This document shows positions 1-7,355 of a stretch of 64,000 nucleotides of DNA, piece after piece; position 1 is the stretch's first letter; each line of letters begins with the position of its first letter. Under the pieces are notes generated by a model, which was not told the origin of the DNA, ran no database searches, and was given only the letters and a program-made list of their open reading frames with translations. Position numbers and translations under genes: made by a program. The stretch is from Microtetraspora fusca (GTDB lineage: Bacteria > Actinomycetota > Actinomycetes > Streptosporangiales > Streptosporangiaceae), in NCBI RefSeq assembly GCF_001570365.1, contig NZ_BBYK01000067.1:1-64000 (forward strand), written 5' to 3'.

Positions 1-46
1 GCTTCCGCGGCCCGGAGCCGGGGTTTCCTCGAATCAAGGAGATGAC

Positions 47-964
47 ATGATCGAAATCGACGCGTTGACCAAGGTGTACGGTTCGGCGCAGGTCAGGGCG
101 GTCGACGAGGTGTCCCTGCACATCCGCTCCGGCTCGGTCTTCGGCTTCCTGGGACCCAATGGCGCCGGCAAGACCACCACCATCAAGATGCTGTGCGGCC
201 TGCTGACCCCCACCTCCGGTCAGGTCCGGCTGGGCGGCTTCGACGTGACCCGGCAGCGCTCGGCCGCGATGGCGCAGTTCGGTGCCGTGCTGGAAGGCTC
301 GCGCAACGTCTACTGGAGCCTGTCGGCCTGGCAGAACCTGATGTACTTCGGCCGACTCAAAGGCATGCGCAAGGCCCAGGCCGCCGACCGGGCCAAGGAT
401 CTGCTAACCGACCTGGAGCTGTGGGAGCGCCGCGACGACAAGGTCGGCGGCTTCTCCCGCGGCATGCAGCAGAAGGTCGCGATCGCCGCCGCTCTCATCG
501 CCGGCCCGCCGATCGTGCTGCTCGACGAGCCGACCCTCGGCCTCGATGTCGAGGCCACCCGCACCGTCAAGAACTGGATCACCGAGCAGGCCCGCGAACT
601 GGGCACCACCATCCTGATCACCACGCACCAGCTCGACGTGGCCCAGGAACTGTGCGACCGGGTGGCCGTCATGCGCAAAGGACGACTCGTCGCCGACCTG
701 CCCACACACCAACTGCTGGCGAGCTTCCGCGAACGCGACAGGTACGAGATCCGCATCGAGGGTACGGCGCCACCCGGCTTCGACGCCGTCACCCGCGACG
801 GCGTCACCACGATCAGCATGCGGGTCAGCAGCCCGGGCGAGGTGTACGACGTGGTCGAGCGCCTGCGCGCCCAGGGGGCCGTACTGGAGTCGCTGACCCA
901 GGTGCAGCCCGACCTGGAGGATGTGTTCCTCGCCCTGGTGAACGAGGCGTCCCATGCTGCTTGA
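47..964 (+). CDS. ABC transporter ATP-binding protein (drug/lipid exporter type)
   Basis: This 305-residue nucleotide-binding subunit energises the two membrane subunits encoded next to it. Visible motifs are Walker A GPNGAGKTT (residues 36-44), the signature stretch GFSRGMQQKV, Walker B IVLLDEPTLGLD and an H-loop TTHQ. The ATPase domain of about 230 residues is followed by a C-terminal extension typical of DrrA/CcmA-like exporters. The ATG follows AAGGAG with good spacing. The last codons overlap the next gene by 11 bases, so the three transporter genes are translationally coupled. The cargo cannot be read from the sequence; the family includes antibiotic and lipid exporters. Confidence 0.93.
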   Translation: MIEIDALTKVYGSAQVRAVDEVSLHIRSGSVFGFLGPNGAGKTTTIKMLCGLLTPTSGQVRLGGFDVTRQRSAAMAQFGAVLEGSRNVYWSLSAWQNLMYFGRLKGMRKAQAADRAKDLLTDLELWERRDDKVGGFSRGMQQKVAIAAALIAGPPIVLLDEPTLGLDVEATRTVKNWITEQARELGTTILITTHQLDVAQELCDRVAVMRKGRLVADLPTHQLLASFRERDRYEIRIEGTAPPGFDAVTRDGVTTISMRVSSPGEVYDVVERLRAQGAVLESLTQVQPDLEDVFLALVNEASHAA

Positions 965-1724
965 CGTCCTGGGCGCGGAGATCGGCAAGGGCCTGCGCGT
1001 TCAGCTGGCCCACCCGATCGGCCATGTCATCACGCTGTTGATCAGCACCACCATGTACCTCGGCCTGCAGTTCGTGCTCGGCCAGGGCGAGCTGCGCCAG
1101 GATCTGCTACCGCAGACCCTGGTCGCCATCGGCGGCTACTGGTTCCTGCAGTACGCCGCGCTGGTGATGGTGGCCGACCTCATCGAGGAGAAACGCGCCG
1201 GCACCTTCGCCCAAGCGCAGATGACCCCGGCGCCGCCGTGGCTGCCGATGCTCGGCCGGCTGATCACCGCCTCGGTGTTCGGCCTGGCGGTGGCCGCCGT
1301 CGCCGCGCTCGTCCCCATGCTGGTGGCCGGTATCGCGATCCCGCTGCGCTGGGCGGCGCTGCTGCCGGCCCTGCTGCTCGGAGCGAACGTGCTGGCCTTC
1401 ACGTTCCTGCTGGCGGCCCTCGCGCTGGTCTCCCCGATGATCGGCGCCCTGCAGTCGCTGTTCACCGCACTGGTGCTGCTGCTCAACGGGTCGTTCCTGC
1501 CGCTGGCCTTCTATCCGGACTGGCTGGCCGCCCTGGCCAGGATCCTGCCCACCACCCTGGGCATCGAGGCGCTCACCCAGACGCTGTTCCAGGGCCGGCC
1601 CCTGGCCGAGGTCTGGAGCGGAGGCACCCTGCCCTGGCTGCTCATCCACACGATCACGCTCGCCGTCGGCGGCGGCCTGTTGTTCGTCCGCAACCACCGC
1701 CGAGCCCTGCAGGAGACGGCATGA
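954..1724 (+). CDS. ABC-2 type transporter permease 1
   Basis: This 256-residue membrane subunit is the first of two permeases that pair with the upstream ATPase. It has about six hydrophobic segments, near residues 22-42, 58-80, 105-130, 140-165, 172-192 and 225-245. The segment around residue 170 has the LNGSFLPLAFYPDWL pattern common before the last helices of ABC-2 permeases. It overlaps the ATPase gene by 11 bases and shares ATGA with the next permease gene, so the operon order is ATPase, permease 1, permease 2. Substrate unknown. Confidence 0.88.
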   Translation: MLLDVLGAEIGKGLRVQLAHPIGHVITLLISTTMYLGLQFVLGQGELRQDLLPQTLVAIGGYWFLQYAALVMVADLIEEKRAGTFAQAQMTPAPPWLPMLGRLITASVFGLAVAAVAALVPMLVAGIAIPLRWAALLPALLLGANVLAFTFLLAALALVSPMIGALQSLFTALVLLLNGSFLPLAFYPDWLAALARILPTTLGIEALTQTLFQGRPLAEVWSGGTLPWLLIHTITLAVGGGLLFVRNHRRALQETA

Positions 1725-2518
1725 TCTTCGCCCGCGGATTCACCGCAGAAGTACGTAAGGGCCTGCTCAACCTCGCCGCCGGATGGCGCCAGGTCCTCAT
1801 TGAGATGATCACTTTCCCGCTGTTCTACCTGCTCATCGTGCTGTTCATGGGACGCGGACAACTGCGCGCGGACCTGCTGCTGCCGGTACTGCTCGGCATG
1901 GTGGCGCTGACCTTCATCCACGAGCAGGTCAACCGCGTGTTCTGGAGCTACCTGGGCGACATCCAGTCCGGCGTGCTGGAACAGACCTACCTGACCCCGC
2001 TGCCCTCGGCCGCGCTCATCCTCGGCCGCCAGGTCGCCGCGGTCATTTCCGCCCTGCCCACCGCGCTGGCCGTCCTGGCCACCGGCGCGGCCGCCATCAC
2101 CCTCCAGGGCGGGTACTTGCCCTTCGACGCGCAGGTGATCGTGCCTCTGGCCGCCATCGCACTGGGCACCTGCGGCCTGGCCCTCATCTTGTGCGGGCTG
2201 ACCCTGGTGTTCAAACGCATCGAGATCATCACCCAGCTGTCCGTGGCCGTCTACGCCATCGCCGGCGGCACCCTGGTACCCCTGACCGCCCTGCCCGACC
2301 CGATCGCCTTCCTCAGCCGGCTCACGGTCCCCATCGCGCCCGGCATCGAGGCGATGCGCGACATCCTGCTCGGCGGGCATTCCCTGGCCGCCCTCCCGAC
2401 GGGCTGGGGTCTTGGATGGCTGCTGGCCCAACCGCTGCTCATCACCGCCACCGGGGTGGTCCTGTTCAACCAGCTCGAACACCTCGCCCGACGCCGCGGC
2501 ACCCTCGGCCGCTACTAG
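1721..2518 (+). CDS. ABC-2 type transporter permease 2
   Basis: This 265-residue membrane subunit is probably the partner of permease 1 in a heteromeric exporter. The start MIFARGFTAEVRKG lies in the ATGA overlap with the preceding stop. An open frame continues far upstream in the same phase, but that part is antisense-like and lacks membrane character. Hydrophobic segments occur near residues 20-40, 55-75, 95-120, 135-165, 170-195 and 230-250. The LVPLTALPDPIAFLSRLTVPIAPGIEAMRD region mirrors the equivalent region of permease 1, which fits two diverged copies of one ancestor. Confidence 0.88.
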   Translation: MIFARGFTAEVRKGLLNLAAGWRQVLIEMITFPLFYLLIVLFMGRGQLRADLLLPVLLGMVALTFIHEQVNRVFWSYLGDIQSGVLEQTYLTPLPSAALILGRQVAAVISALPTALAVLATGAAAITLQGGYLPFDAQVIVPLAAIALGTCGLALILCGLTLVFKRIEIITQLSVAVYAIAGGTLVPLTALPDPIAFLSRLTVPIAPGIEAMRDILLGGHSLAALPTGWGLGWLLAQPLLITATGVVLFNQLEHLARRRGTLGRY

Positions 2519-2550
2519 GCCAGGAACCTGGATGAAAGAGAGCAACTGAC

Positions 2551-2922
2551 GTGTACGTGTTCTTGTGGGTACTCCAGGCCGTCCTGGCCACCGTCTTCGG
2601 CCTGGCCGGTGTCATGCACTCCACCCAGCCCAAGGAGAAACTGCGCCCCATGCTGCCCTGGGTGGAGGACTTCACGCCCGCCCAGGTCCGCCTGATCGGC
2701 GTGGTCGAACTTCTCGGCGCCCTCGGCCTACTTCTGCCCGCCGCCACTGGCATCGCCCCGGTCCTCACCCCGCTGGCCGCCACCGGCCTGGCCATCACCA
2801 TGCTCGGCGCCGCCGTCACCCACGCCCGCCGCAAAGAGCCGGTGGCCGCCGCCGTCAACGTGGCGCTGCTCGCGCTGGCCGCCCTCATCGCCTGGGGCCG
2901 CTTCGGCCCGTACGCCTTCTGA
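2551..2922 (+). CDS. DoxX-like small membrane protein
   Basis: This 123-residue protein has four predicted membrane helices (about 2-22, 48-68, 70-92 and 98-116), the usual DoxX/DoxX-like size and layout. It begins at a GTG preceded by GAAAGAGAG. The gene is 32 bases after permease 2 on the same strand, so it may share the ABC transporter transcript. DoxX-like proteins have been linked to quinone and redox functions at the membrane in some bacteria; nothing here fixes a reaction. Confidence 0.75.
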   Translation: MYVFLWVLQAVLATVFGLAGVMHSTQPKEKLRPMLPWVEDFTPAQVRLIGVVELLGALGLLLPAATGIAPVLTPLAATGLAITMLGAAVTHARRKEPVAAAVNVALLALAALIAWGRFGPYAF

Positions 2923-2946
2923 CCTCCGTCCCGCTGGAGGTCGTGA

Positions 2947-3123
2947 ACGCCTCGGGCGGGTCGTCAGCGCGGGTTGGGCATCCCCACCGGCAAACGGAAG
3001 GGCCACACCCCCTCCCTCGCCAGCATCTACCGCGCCCTCGTCGAGTACGAGAAGGCCCAACGCCACCCCGACGCCGTCGAGCAAGCTCGAGCCGAGTTCG
3101 CGACCCTCCAGACCACGGGGTAG
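2947..3123 (+). pseudogene. possible 3' remnant of an unidentified gene
   Basis: After a stop at 2944 an open stretch of about 58 codons runs to TAG at 3121. Its last part reads like a real protein end: TPSLASIYRALVEYEKAQ, then RHPDAVEQARAEFATLQTTG. There is no convincing start or ribosome-binding site, and nothing upstream in frame. I read it as the C-terminal leftover of a truncated gene. The family is not recognised, and a short chance frame is possible in DNA of this composition. Confidence 0.3.
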
Positions 3124-3198
3124 GTGCGCCGCCCCCGGCGTCCGTCGCCGGGGGCGGCGGAGATCGTACAGTCAGCCGACCACTGTGCGGTCCGCGCC

Positions 3199-3220
3199 GT
3201 TCACTTGTGGTTTGTCCGAT
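3199..3220 (+). promoter_or_regulatory. weak candidate PHO box (two 11-bp direct-repeat units)
   Basis: GTTCACTTGTG (3199-3209) is followed directly by GTTTGTCCGAT (3210-3220). The first unit matches 10 of 11 positions of the GTTCACC-type unit bound by PhoP in Streptomyces; the second matches about 7. It sits 66 bases upstream of an exported phosphoesterase gene, where phosphate control would make sense. Single weak sites of this kind also arise by chance. Confidence 0.35.
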
Positions 3221-3226
3221 TCCGAA

Positions 3227-3284
3227 AGGGTGCCCTGCGTAGCCGGAGCGCGATCTCTGCTCCGGCGGAGAGAAAGGGCACCCT
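3227..3284 (+). promoter_or_regulatory. nested inverted repeats in the 5' leader that can trap the ribosome-binding site
   Basis: The outer arms are AGGGTGCCCT (3227-3236) and AGGGCACCCT (3275-3284), a perfect 10-bp pair. The inner arms are CCGGAGC (3243-3249) and GCTCCGG (3259-3265), a perfect 7-bp pair. The ribosome-binding sequence (GGAGAGAAAGGG, about 3267-3278) lies between the inner hairpin and the outer 3' arm and partly inside that arm. The ATG at 3286 follows immediately. In RNA this would form a stem that limits ribosome access. As DNA the outer arms could also be a spaced operator. Confidence 0.5.
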
Positions 3285-3285
3285 C

Positions 3286-4998
3286 ATGGGTCACGGGCAC
3301 CCCCATACCCACGACCACGAACACCACCACCATGACCATGACCACGGCGGCGACGTCGCACCTGCCGCGGACATGGCCATCCCGGACCAGGAGCTGTCGC
3401 CGAGCGACCTGTCCCGGCGGCAGATGTTCCGCCGCGCCGGACTCCTGGGCGCCGGGCTCACCGCCGCCGGCGTCCTCGGCGCCGTGTCCCCGTCCGCCGC
3501 GGCCGCCACCGCGGCCCGCTCGGCCGGCGGTCCCGCGAGGCAGGACGGCTACCTCTGGCTCGCGGGCGACCACCACATCCACACCCAGTACAGCTCCGAC
3601 GGCATGTACAAGGTGATCGACCAGGTGCAGCACGCCAACGCGTACGGGCTGGACTGGATGGTCATCACCGACCACGGCAGCGTGGCGCACGCGAAGATCG
3701 GCGTGGAGAAGGTCAACCCCGACATCGTCGCCGCCCGGCAGGCCGTCAAGGACACCCTCGTCTTCCAGGGCCTGGAGTGGAACATCCCGGCGGCCGAGCA
3801 CGGCACCGTCTTCGTCGCGCCGGGCAAGGGCGAGGTCGCCACGCTCAAGGAGTTCGAGAACGCCTTCGACGGCGTGGTCAAGGGCGCGACCGCCGGAACC
3901 CCGCAGAACGAGGCCCTCGCCATCGCGGGCCTCAGCTTCCTGGCCGACGCCGTCAAGCGGCGCCGCGTCCCCGACGCGCTGTTCCTCGCGAACCACCCCT
4001 CGCGCAAGGGCATCGACTCGCCGCACGAGATCCGCGGCTGGCGCGACGCCCAGCCGGACATCGCCGTGGGCATGGAGGGCGCGCCCGGCCACCAGGCGGC
4101 GGGCATCGCCAAGCCGAACGGCCCGGGGTCCGGCCGCGGCTACTACGACAACGGCCCCAGCGCCGACTCCTTCCCCGGCTACCCGGCCGAGAGCTACAAG
4201 ACCTTCGGCGGCTTCGACTGGATGACCGCGACGGTCGGCGGCCTGTGGGACAGCCTGCTCGCCGAGGGCAAGCCCTGGTGGATCACCGCCAACTCGGACT
4301 CGCACACGATCTACGGCGACACCACCGACCGCGGCCCGGGCGGGGACTTCAACGCCAACGGCAGGTACGAGGACCCGATCTACAAGGGCGTACCGAACCT
4401 GTCGAGCGGCGACTTCTGGCCCGGCTACTACAGCCGCACCCACGTGGGGGCGACCGACTTCTCCTACGCCGCGGTCATGGAGGGCATCCGGCAGGGCCGG
4501 ATCTGGGTCGACCACGGCGGCCTGATCAGCGGGATCGTCGTGCGCGCCCGGGCGCAGGGCAACCACGGCGTCACGCTGGGAGACACCCTGTTCGTGCGCA
4601 AGGGCGCGAAGACCGAGGTGTCCATCCAGATCACCCTGGCGAACACCCCGAACTGGGCGCAGGTCGTGCCGACCCTGGCCCGGGTCGACGTGATCCAGGG
4701 CGACGTGACCGGCCCGGTGTCGGACAAGGACGCGTTCACCACGCCGAACACGAAGGTCGTGCAGTCGTTCGAGGTCGGCAGGAACAGCGGCACCGTCACG
4801 TTCACCTACCAGGTGGGCGCGGTCGACCGGCCCATCTACGTGCGGCTGCGCGGCACCGACGGCAAGCGCTCCGCCCCCGGCCTGCTCGGCGCGTCCGTCG
4901 ACCCGAACGGTCCCCAGATCGACGTCTTCGGCGACGCCGACCCGTGGAACGACCTGTGGTTCTACACCAACCCGATCTGGATCGTGCCGCGCCGATGA
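3286..4998 (+). CDS. Tat-exported PHP-domain phosphoesterase with His-rich N-terminus
   Basis: This 570-residue protein has the PHP metal-dependent phosphoesterase fold. Metal ligands are visible in GDHHIHTQYSS (H97, H99) and VITDHGS (D129, H130), with further His/Asp clusters such as NSDSHTIYGD and VDHGG. A twin-arginine signal SRRQMFRRAG is followed by a hydrophobic Ala-rich stretch, so export of the folded enzyme by Tat is likely. Ahead of it lies an unusual run with 11 His in the first 20 residues (MGHGHPHTHDHEHHHHDHDH). The ATG at 3286 is preferred over an in-frame upstream GTG because it follows GGAGAGAAAGGG. The substrate is unknown; phosphodiester or organic phosphate hydrolysis is the family role. 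The stop overlaps the next start (ATGA). Confidence 0.85.
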   Translation: MGHGHPHTHDHEHHHHDHDHGGDVAPAADMAIPDQELSPSDLSRRQMFRRAGLLGAGLTAAGVLGAVSPSAAAATAARSAGGPARQDGYLWLAGDHHIHTQYSSDGMYKVIDQVQHANAYGLDWMVITDHGSVAHAKIGVEKVNPDIVAARQAVKDTLVFQGLEWNIPAAEHGTVFVAPGKGEVATLKEFENAFDGVVKGATAGTPQNEALAIAGLSFLADAVKRRRVPDALFLANHPSRKGIDSPHEIRGWRDAQPDIAVGMEGAPGHQAAGIAKPNGPGSGRGYYDNGPSADSFPGYPAESYKTFGGFDWMTATVGGLWDSLLAEGKPWWITANSDSHTIYGDTTDRGPGGDFNANGRYEDPIYKGVPNLSSGDFWPGYYSRTHVGATDFSYAAVMEGIRQGRIWVDHGGLISGIVVRARAQGNHGVTLGDTLFVRKGAKTEVSIQITLANTPNWAQVVPTLARVDVIQGDVTGPVSDKDAFTTPNTKVVQSFEVGRNSGTVTFTYQVGAVDRPIYVRLRGTDGKRSAPGLLGASVDPNGPQIDVFGDADPWNDLWFYTNPIWIVPRR

Positions 4999-5543
4999 TC
5001 CTGGGAGTCGACTCGGGATCACGTACGGTCGCCGAGGCCGAGCGCCTTCTCCACTCCGTGGTGGAGGCGCTCGGCCTGCCGTCCGGCGTGATCGGCTGCA
5101 CGCACTTCGTCAGGACCGGGGCGCTCCCCCACGTGGCGTGCTCGGTCGCCCTGGAGGGAGACGCCGACCTGTCCCTCCTGCCCGAGGGCGTCTCGGCCGC
5201 GCTGGGCGAGCGCCGTACCGGCCCGGACGCGGAGGGCGCGGCGCTGGCCGCGGCCGAGCACGCGGCCGGACGGTCGGGCCGGATCGTCCTCTTCCCCGGC
5301 CGGGACGAGTTGACCGGCACGCTGGCCGTCGGCGAGATCCTCGCCCGCTCGGCCGTCGAGCGGGTGGTCGTCCTCGCCCAGGCGGAGGAGCCGGACGCGG
5401 ACACGGCCGTGGTCACCAACGACCACGTGCGGCCGGAGTGGCGCGACGGCGTGATGACGCTGGTCACCATGCCCGCGTCCGGTGGGCGCCTGACCCCCGC
5501 CGAGATCCCCGATCCCACGCCCTGCTGCGCCGACCACGCCTGA
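4995..5543 (+). CDS. hypothetical protein coupled to the PHP phosphoesterase gene
   Basis: I do not recognise this 182-residue soluble protein. Its ATG overlaps the stop of the phosphoesterase gene (ATGATC), so the two are co-translated. It starts MILGVDSGSRTVAEAERLL, has no signal peptide or membrane helix, and ends with a Cys pair, PTPCCADHA. The alternating hydrophobic pattern, VVVLAQAEEPDADTAVV in particular, suggests an alpha/beta fold. Because its partner is exported and this product is not, it may act in the cytoplasm, perhaps in maturation of the partner. That role is a guess. Confidence 0.7.
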   Translation: MILGVDSGSRTVAEAERLLHSVVEALGLPSGVIGCTHFVRTGALPHVACSVALEGDADLSLLPEGVSAALGERRTGPDAEGAALAAAEHAAGRSGRIVLFPGRDELTGTLAVGEILARSAVERVVVLAQAEEPDADTAVVTNDHVRPEWRDGVMTLVTMPASGGRLTPAEIPDPTPCCADHA

Positions 5544-5566
5544 CCGGCCGTCTCCGGCGCGGTCGG

Positions 5567-6199
5567 CTAGTGGCTGTCCGTGGCGAGGCGGACGGCCAGG
5601 GCGGCGAAGATCGTGCCGGAGACGCGGTGCAGCCACTTCTGTACGGCGGGATGCCGGCGCACGAAGTCGCCGAGGCGCCCCGCCAGGAGTCCGGCCGACG
5701 CGTCGACCATCAGGCCGACCACGATGAACAGCGCCCCGAGCACGAAGAACTGCGCCATCACGCTGCCCCGGGCCGGGTCGACGAACTGCGGGAAGAACGC
5801 CAGGTAGAACGCGATCACCTTGGGGTTGGCGAGGTTGGTCAGCAGCGCCTTCGCGTAGATGCGCGCCCACGACGTCCTGTGCGCGCTCTGGCCGAGCGGT
5901 TCCGGCCTGCGTGCCGACCGGAACGACGCCACGGCGAGGTAGAGCAGGTAGACGGCGCCGAGCACCCGCACGATGTCGAAGACCACCGGGAAGGCCCGCA
6001 TCAGCGCGCCGAAGCCCAGCGCGGCCGCCGTCGTGTGGACGGCCAGGCCCGTCGACATGCCGAGCGCCGCCAGCACCCCCGCGCGGGGTCCGGACGCCAG
6101 CCCTGTCGCGGCGATGAAGAGCATGTCGGGGCCCGGAACCAGGGAGATGACCAGCGCGGCCAGGCAGAACGTCAACGCGACGGCGGGATCGAGGAGCAC
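5567..6199 (-). CDS. LysE/RhtB-family amino-acid exporter
   Basis: This 210-residue inner-membrane exporter has the LysE layout. The N-terminal helix carries VPGPDMLFI, the typical PGP motif. LLTNLANPKVIAFYLAFFPQF matches the conserved N-P-K segment after the cytoplasmic loop, and about six hydrophobic segments can be counted. The start is a GTG with AGGT upstream. The gene stands alone between the preceding operon (convergent, 23 bases away) and a 290-base gap holding a 12-bp inverted repeat. Substrates of the family are basic or neutral amino acids or small metabolites. Confidence 0.88.
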   Translation of the reverse strand: MLLDPAVALTFCLAALVISLVPGPDMLFIAATGLASGPRAGVLAALGMSTGLAVHTTAAALGFGALMRAFPVVFDIVRVLGAVYLLYLAVASFRSARRPEPLGQSAHRTSWARIYAKALLTNLANPKVIAFYLAFFPQFVDPARGSVMAQFFVLGALFIVVGLMVDASAGLLAGRLGDFVRRHPAVQKWLHRVSGTIFAALAVRLATDSH

Positions 6200-6254
6200 G
6201 GGTGGAACCTACCGCACGGGCTGGAACCGGCCCGCCGGGGGTCGGTTCCAGCCC
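6200..6254. promoter_or_regulatory. 12-bp perfect inverted repeat plus a third half-site upstream of the LysE-type gene
   Basis: GGGCTGGAACCG (6218-6229) and CGGTTCCAGCCC (6243-6254) form a perfect repeat with a 13-base spacer. A third, imperfect arm, GGGTGGAACC, lies at 6200-6209 over the ribosome-binding site of the minus-strand LysE-type gene. Position and spacing fit a repressor or activator operator. A transcription terminator for the hydrolase gene is less likely because it would lie 240 bases past that stop. The remaining bases up to 6492 show nothing further. Confidence 0.5.
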
Positions 6255-6492
6255 TGATGAACAGACGAACGGGTGCACGGCTCGGTGCCGGCCGAGCGGC
6301 CGGCCCGCCACCGGCGGGGGAGCGCCGGGCATGCGGATCCCGAGGACGTGGGGGCATTTCCGGCGCCCGCCGCCTCGACCTGCCCGAGACGCGGGCCGCC
6401 TGCCGCCGCTGGAGCGACCGGAGGAGGTGACGGCGGCGCTTGACAGCCTTCCTTCCGGACGTCTTCGCCGCCTGGTCTCCTTGTCACCCCTG

Positions 6493-7254
6493 TTACGGCT
6501 GGTCGGTCGCCCGCAGGAAGTCCTGGATGATCCGGGTCGTCTCCGCCGGGCGTTCCATGCTGGGCAGGTGTCCCGCCCATTCCAGCTCGACCAGGCGCGC
6601 GTGCGGCAGGGTCGCGGCGAGGTGGCGGGCCGTCTGCCGGAAGTAGGGCAGGTCGTGGCCTCCGCCCACCACGAGGGCGGGGGCCTGTACGGCGGCCGGG
6701 TCGATCCGGCCGCGGATCCGCTCGGGCTCGGGGTCGGCCGCGAGCTGCACCTCGTACGCGTGGCGCTGCATCTCGGCGAGCCGGGCGCGGGTCGCGTCGT
6801 CGGCGTCGGGGCCGAGCCAGGTTCGTGCGTTGAGCTCCGCCGCGCCCGTGAGGTCGCCGGCCTCGACCAGCCGCATCTCCTCGGCGCCGAACTCCTCGAC
6901 GTCGGGCGTCTCGGGCAGGCCGCATCCGGCGTTGAGCAGGACCAGCCGGGAGACCAGGCCGGGACGCGCGGTGGCCAGTTCGAGCGCCACCCGCCCGCCG
7001 TGCGAGGAGCCGACCACGGCGACGCGTTCCAGACCGAGGTCGCCGAGCACCTGGGCGATGTCGCCGTCGTCGGAGTAGGGGCCGTCCGCGGCCCACGGGC
7101 TGCGGCCGAACCCCCGGAAGTCCAGCCGGATCACGCGGAACGACGCGGTCAGCGCCTCCCATTGCGGATCCCACATGCGGGCGTCCGCTGTGCCCGAGTG
7201 CAACAGCAGCACCGGATCGCCCACTCCCCCGACCTCGTACCAGACACCGGTCAA
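6493..7254 (-). CDS. alpha/beta hydrolase
   Basis: This 253-residue protein has the alpha/beta hydrolase fold. The oxyanion-region motif LLLHSG is near residue 18. The nucleophile elbow is GSSHGG with Ser as nucleophile, the acid is probably in VVGGGHDLPYF, and the catalytic His is in EWAGHLPSMERP. The size matches small esterases and proline-iminopeptidase-like enzymes of this fold. The start appears to be TTG with GAGG upstream. Substrate unknown. Confidence 0.87.
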   Translation of the reverse strand: MTGVWYEVGGVGDPVLLLHSGTADARMWDPQWEALTASFRVIRLDFRGFGRSPWAADGPYSDDGDIAQVLGDLGLERVAVVGSSHGGRVALELATARPGLVSRLVLLNAGCGLPETPDVEEFGAEEMRLVEAGDLTGAAELNARTWLGPDADDATRARLAEMQRHAYEVQLAADPEPERIRGRIDPAAVQAPALVVGGGHDLPYFRQTARHLAATLPHARLVELEWAGHLPSMERPAETTRIIQDFLRATDQP

Positions 7255-7355
7255 AATCGCCTCACGGCTCCTCTGTCATGCATGGAAATGTCCGCCTATG
7301 GTGGTGCGCGTCCCGCCGCCTGGCAATTTGTTTTCGCCCGAATCCCCGGCCGATG

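Noticed and set aside
3172-5022. A 616-codon minus-strand frame opposite the PHP phosphoesterase
   Set aside because: Antisense artefact; the Val/Asp/Arg-rich product has no recognisable domain.
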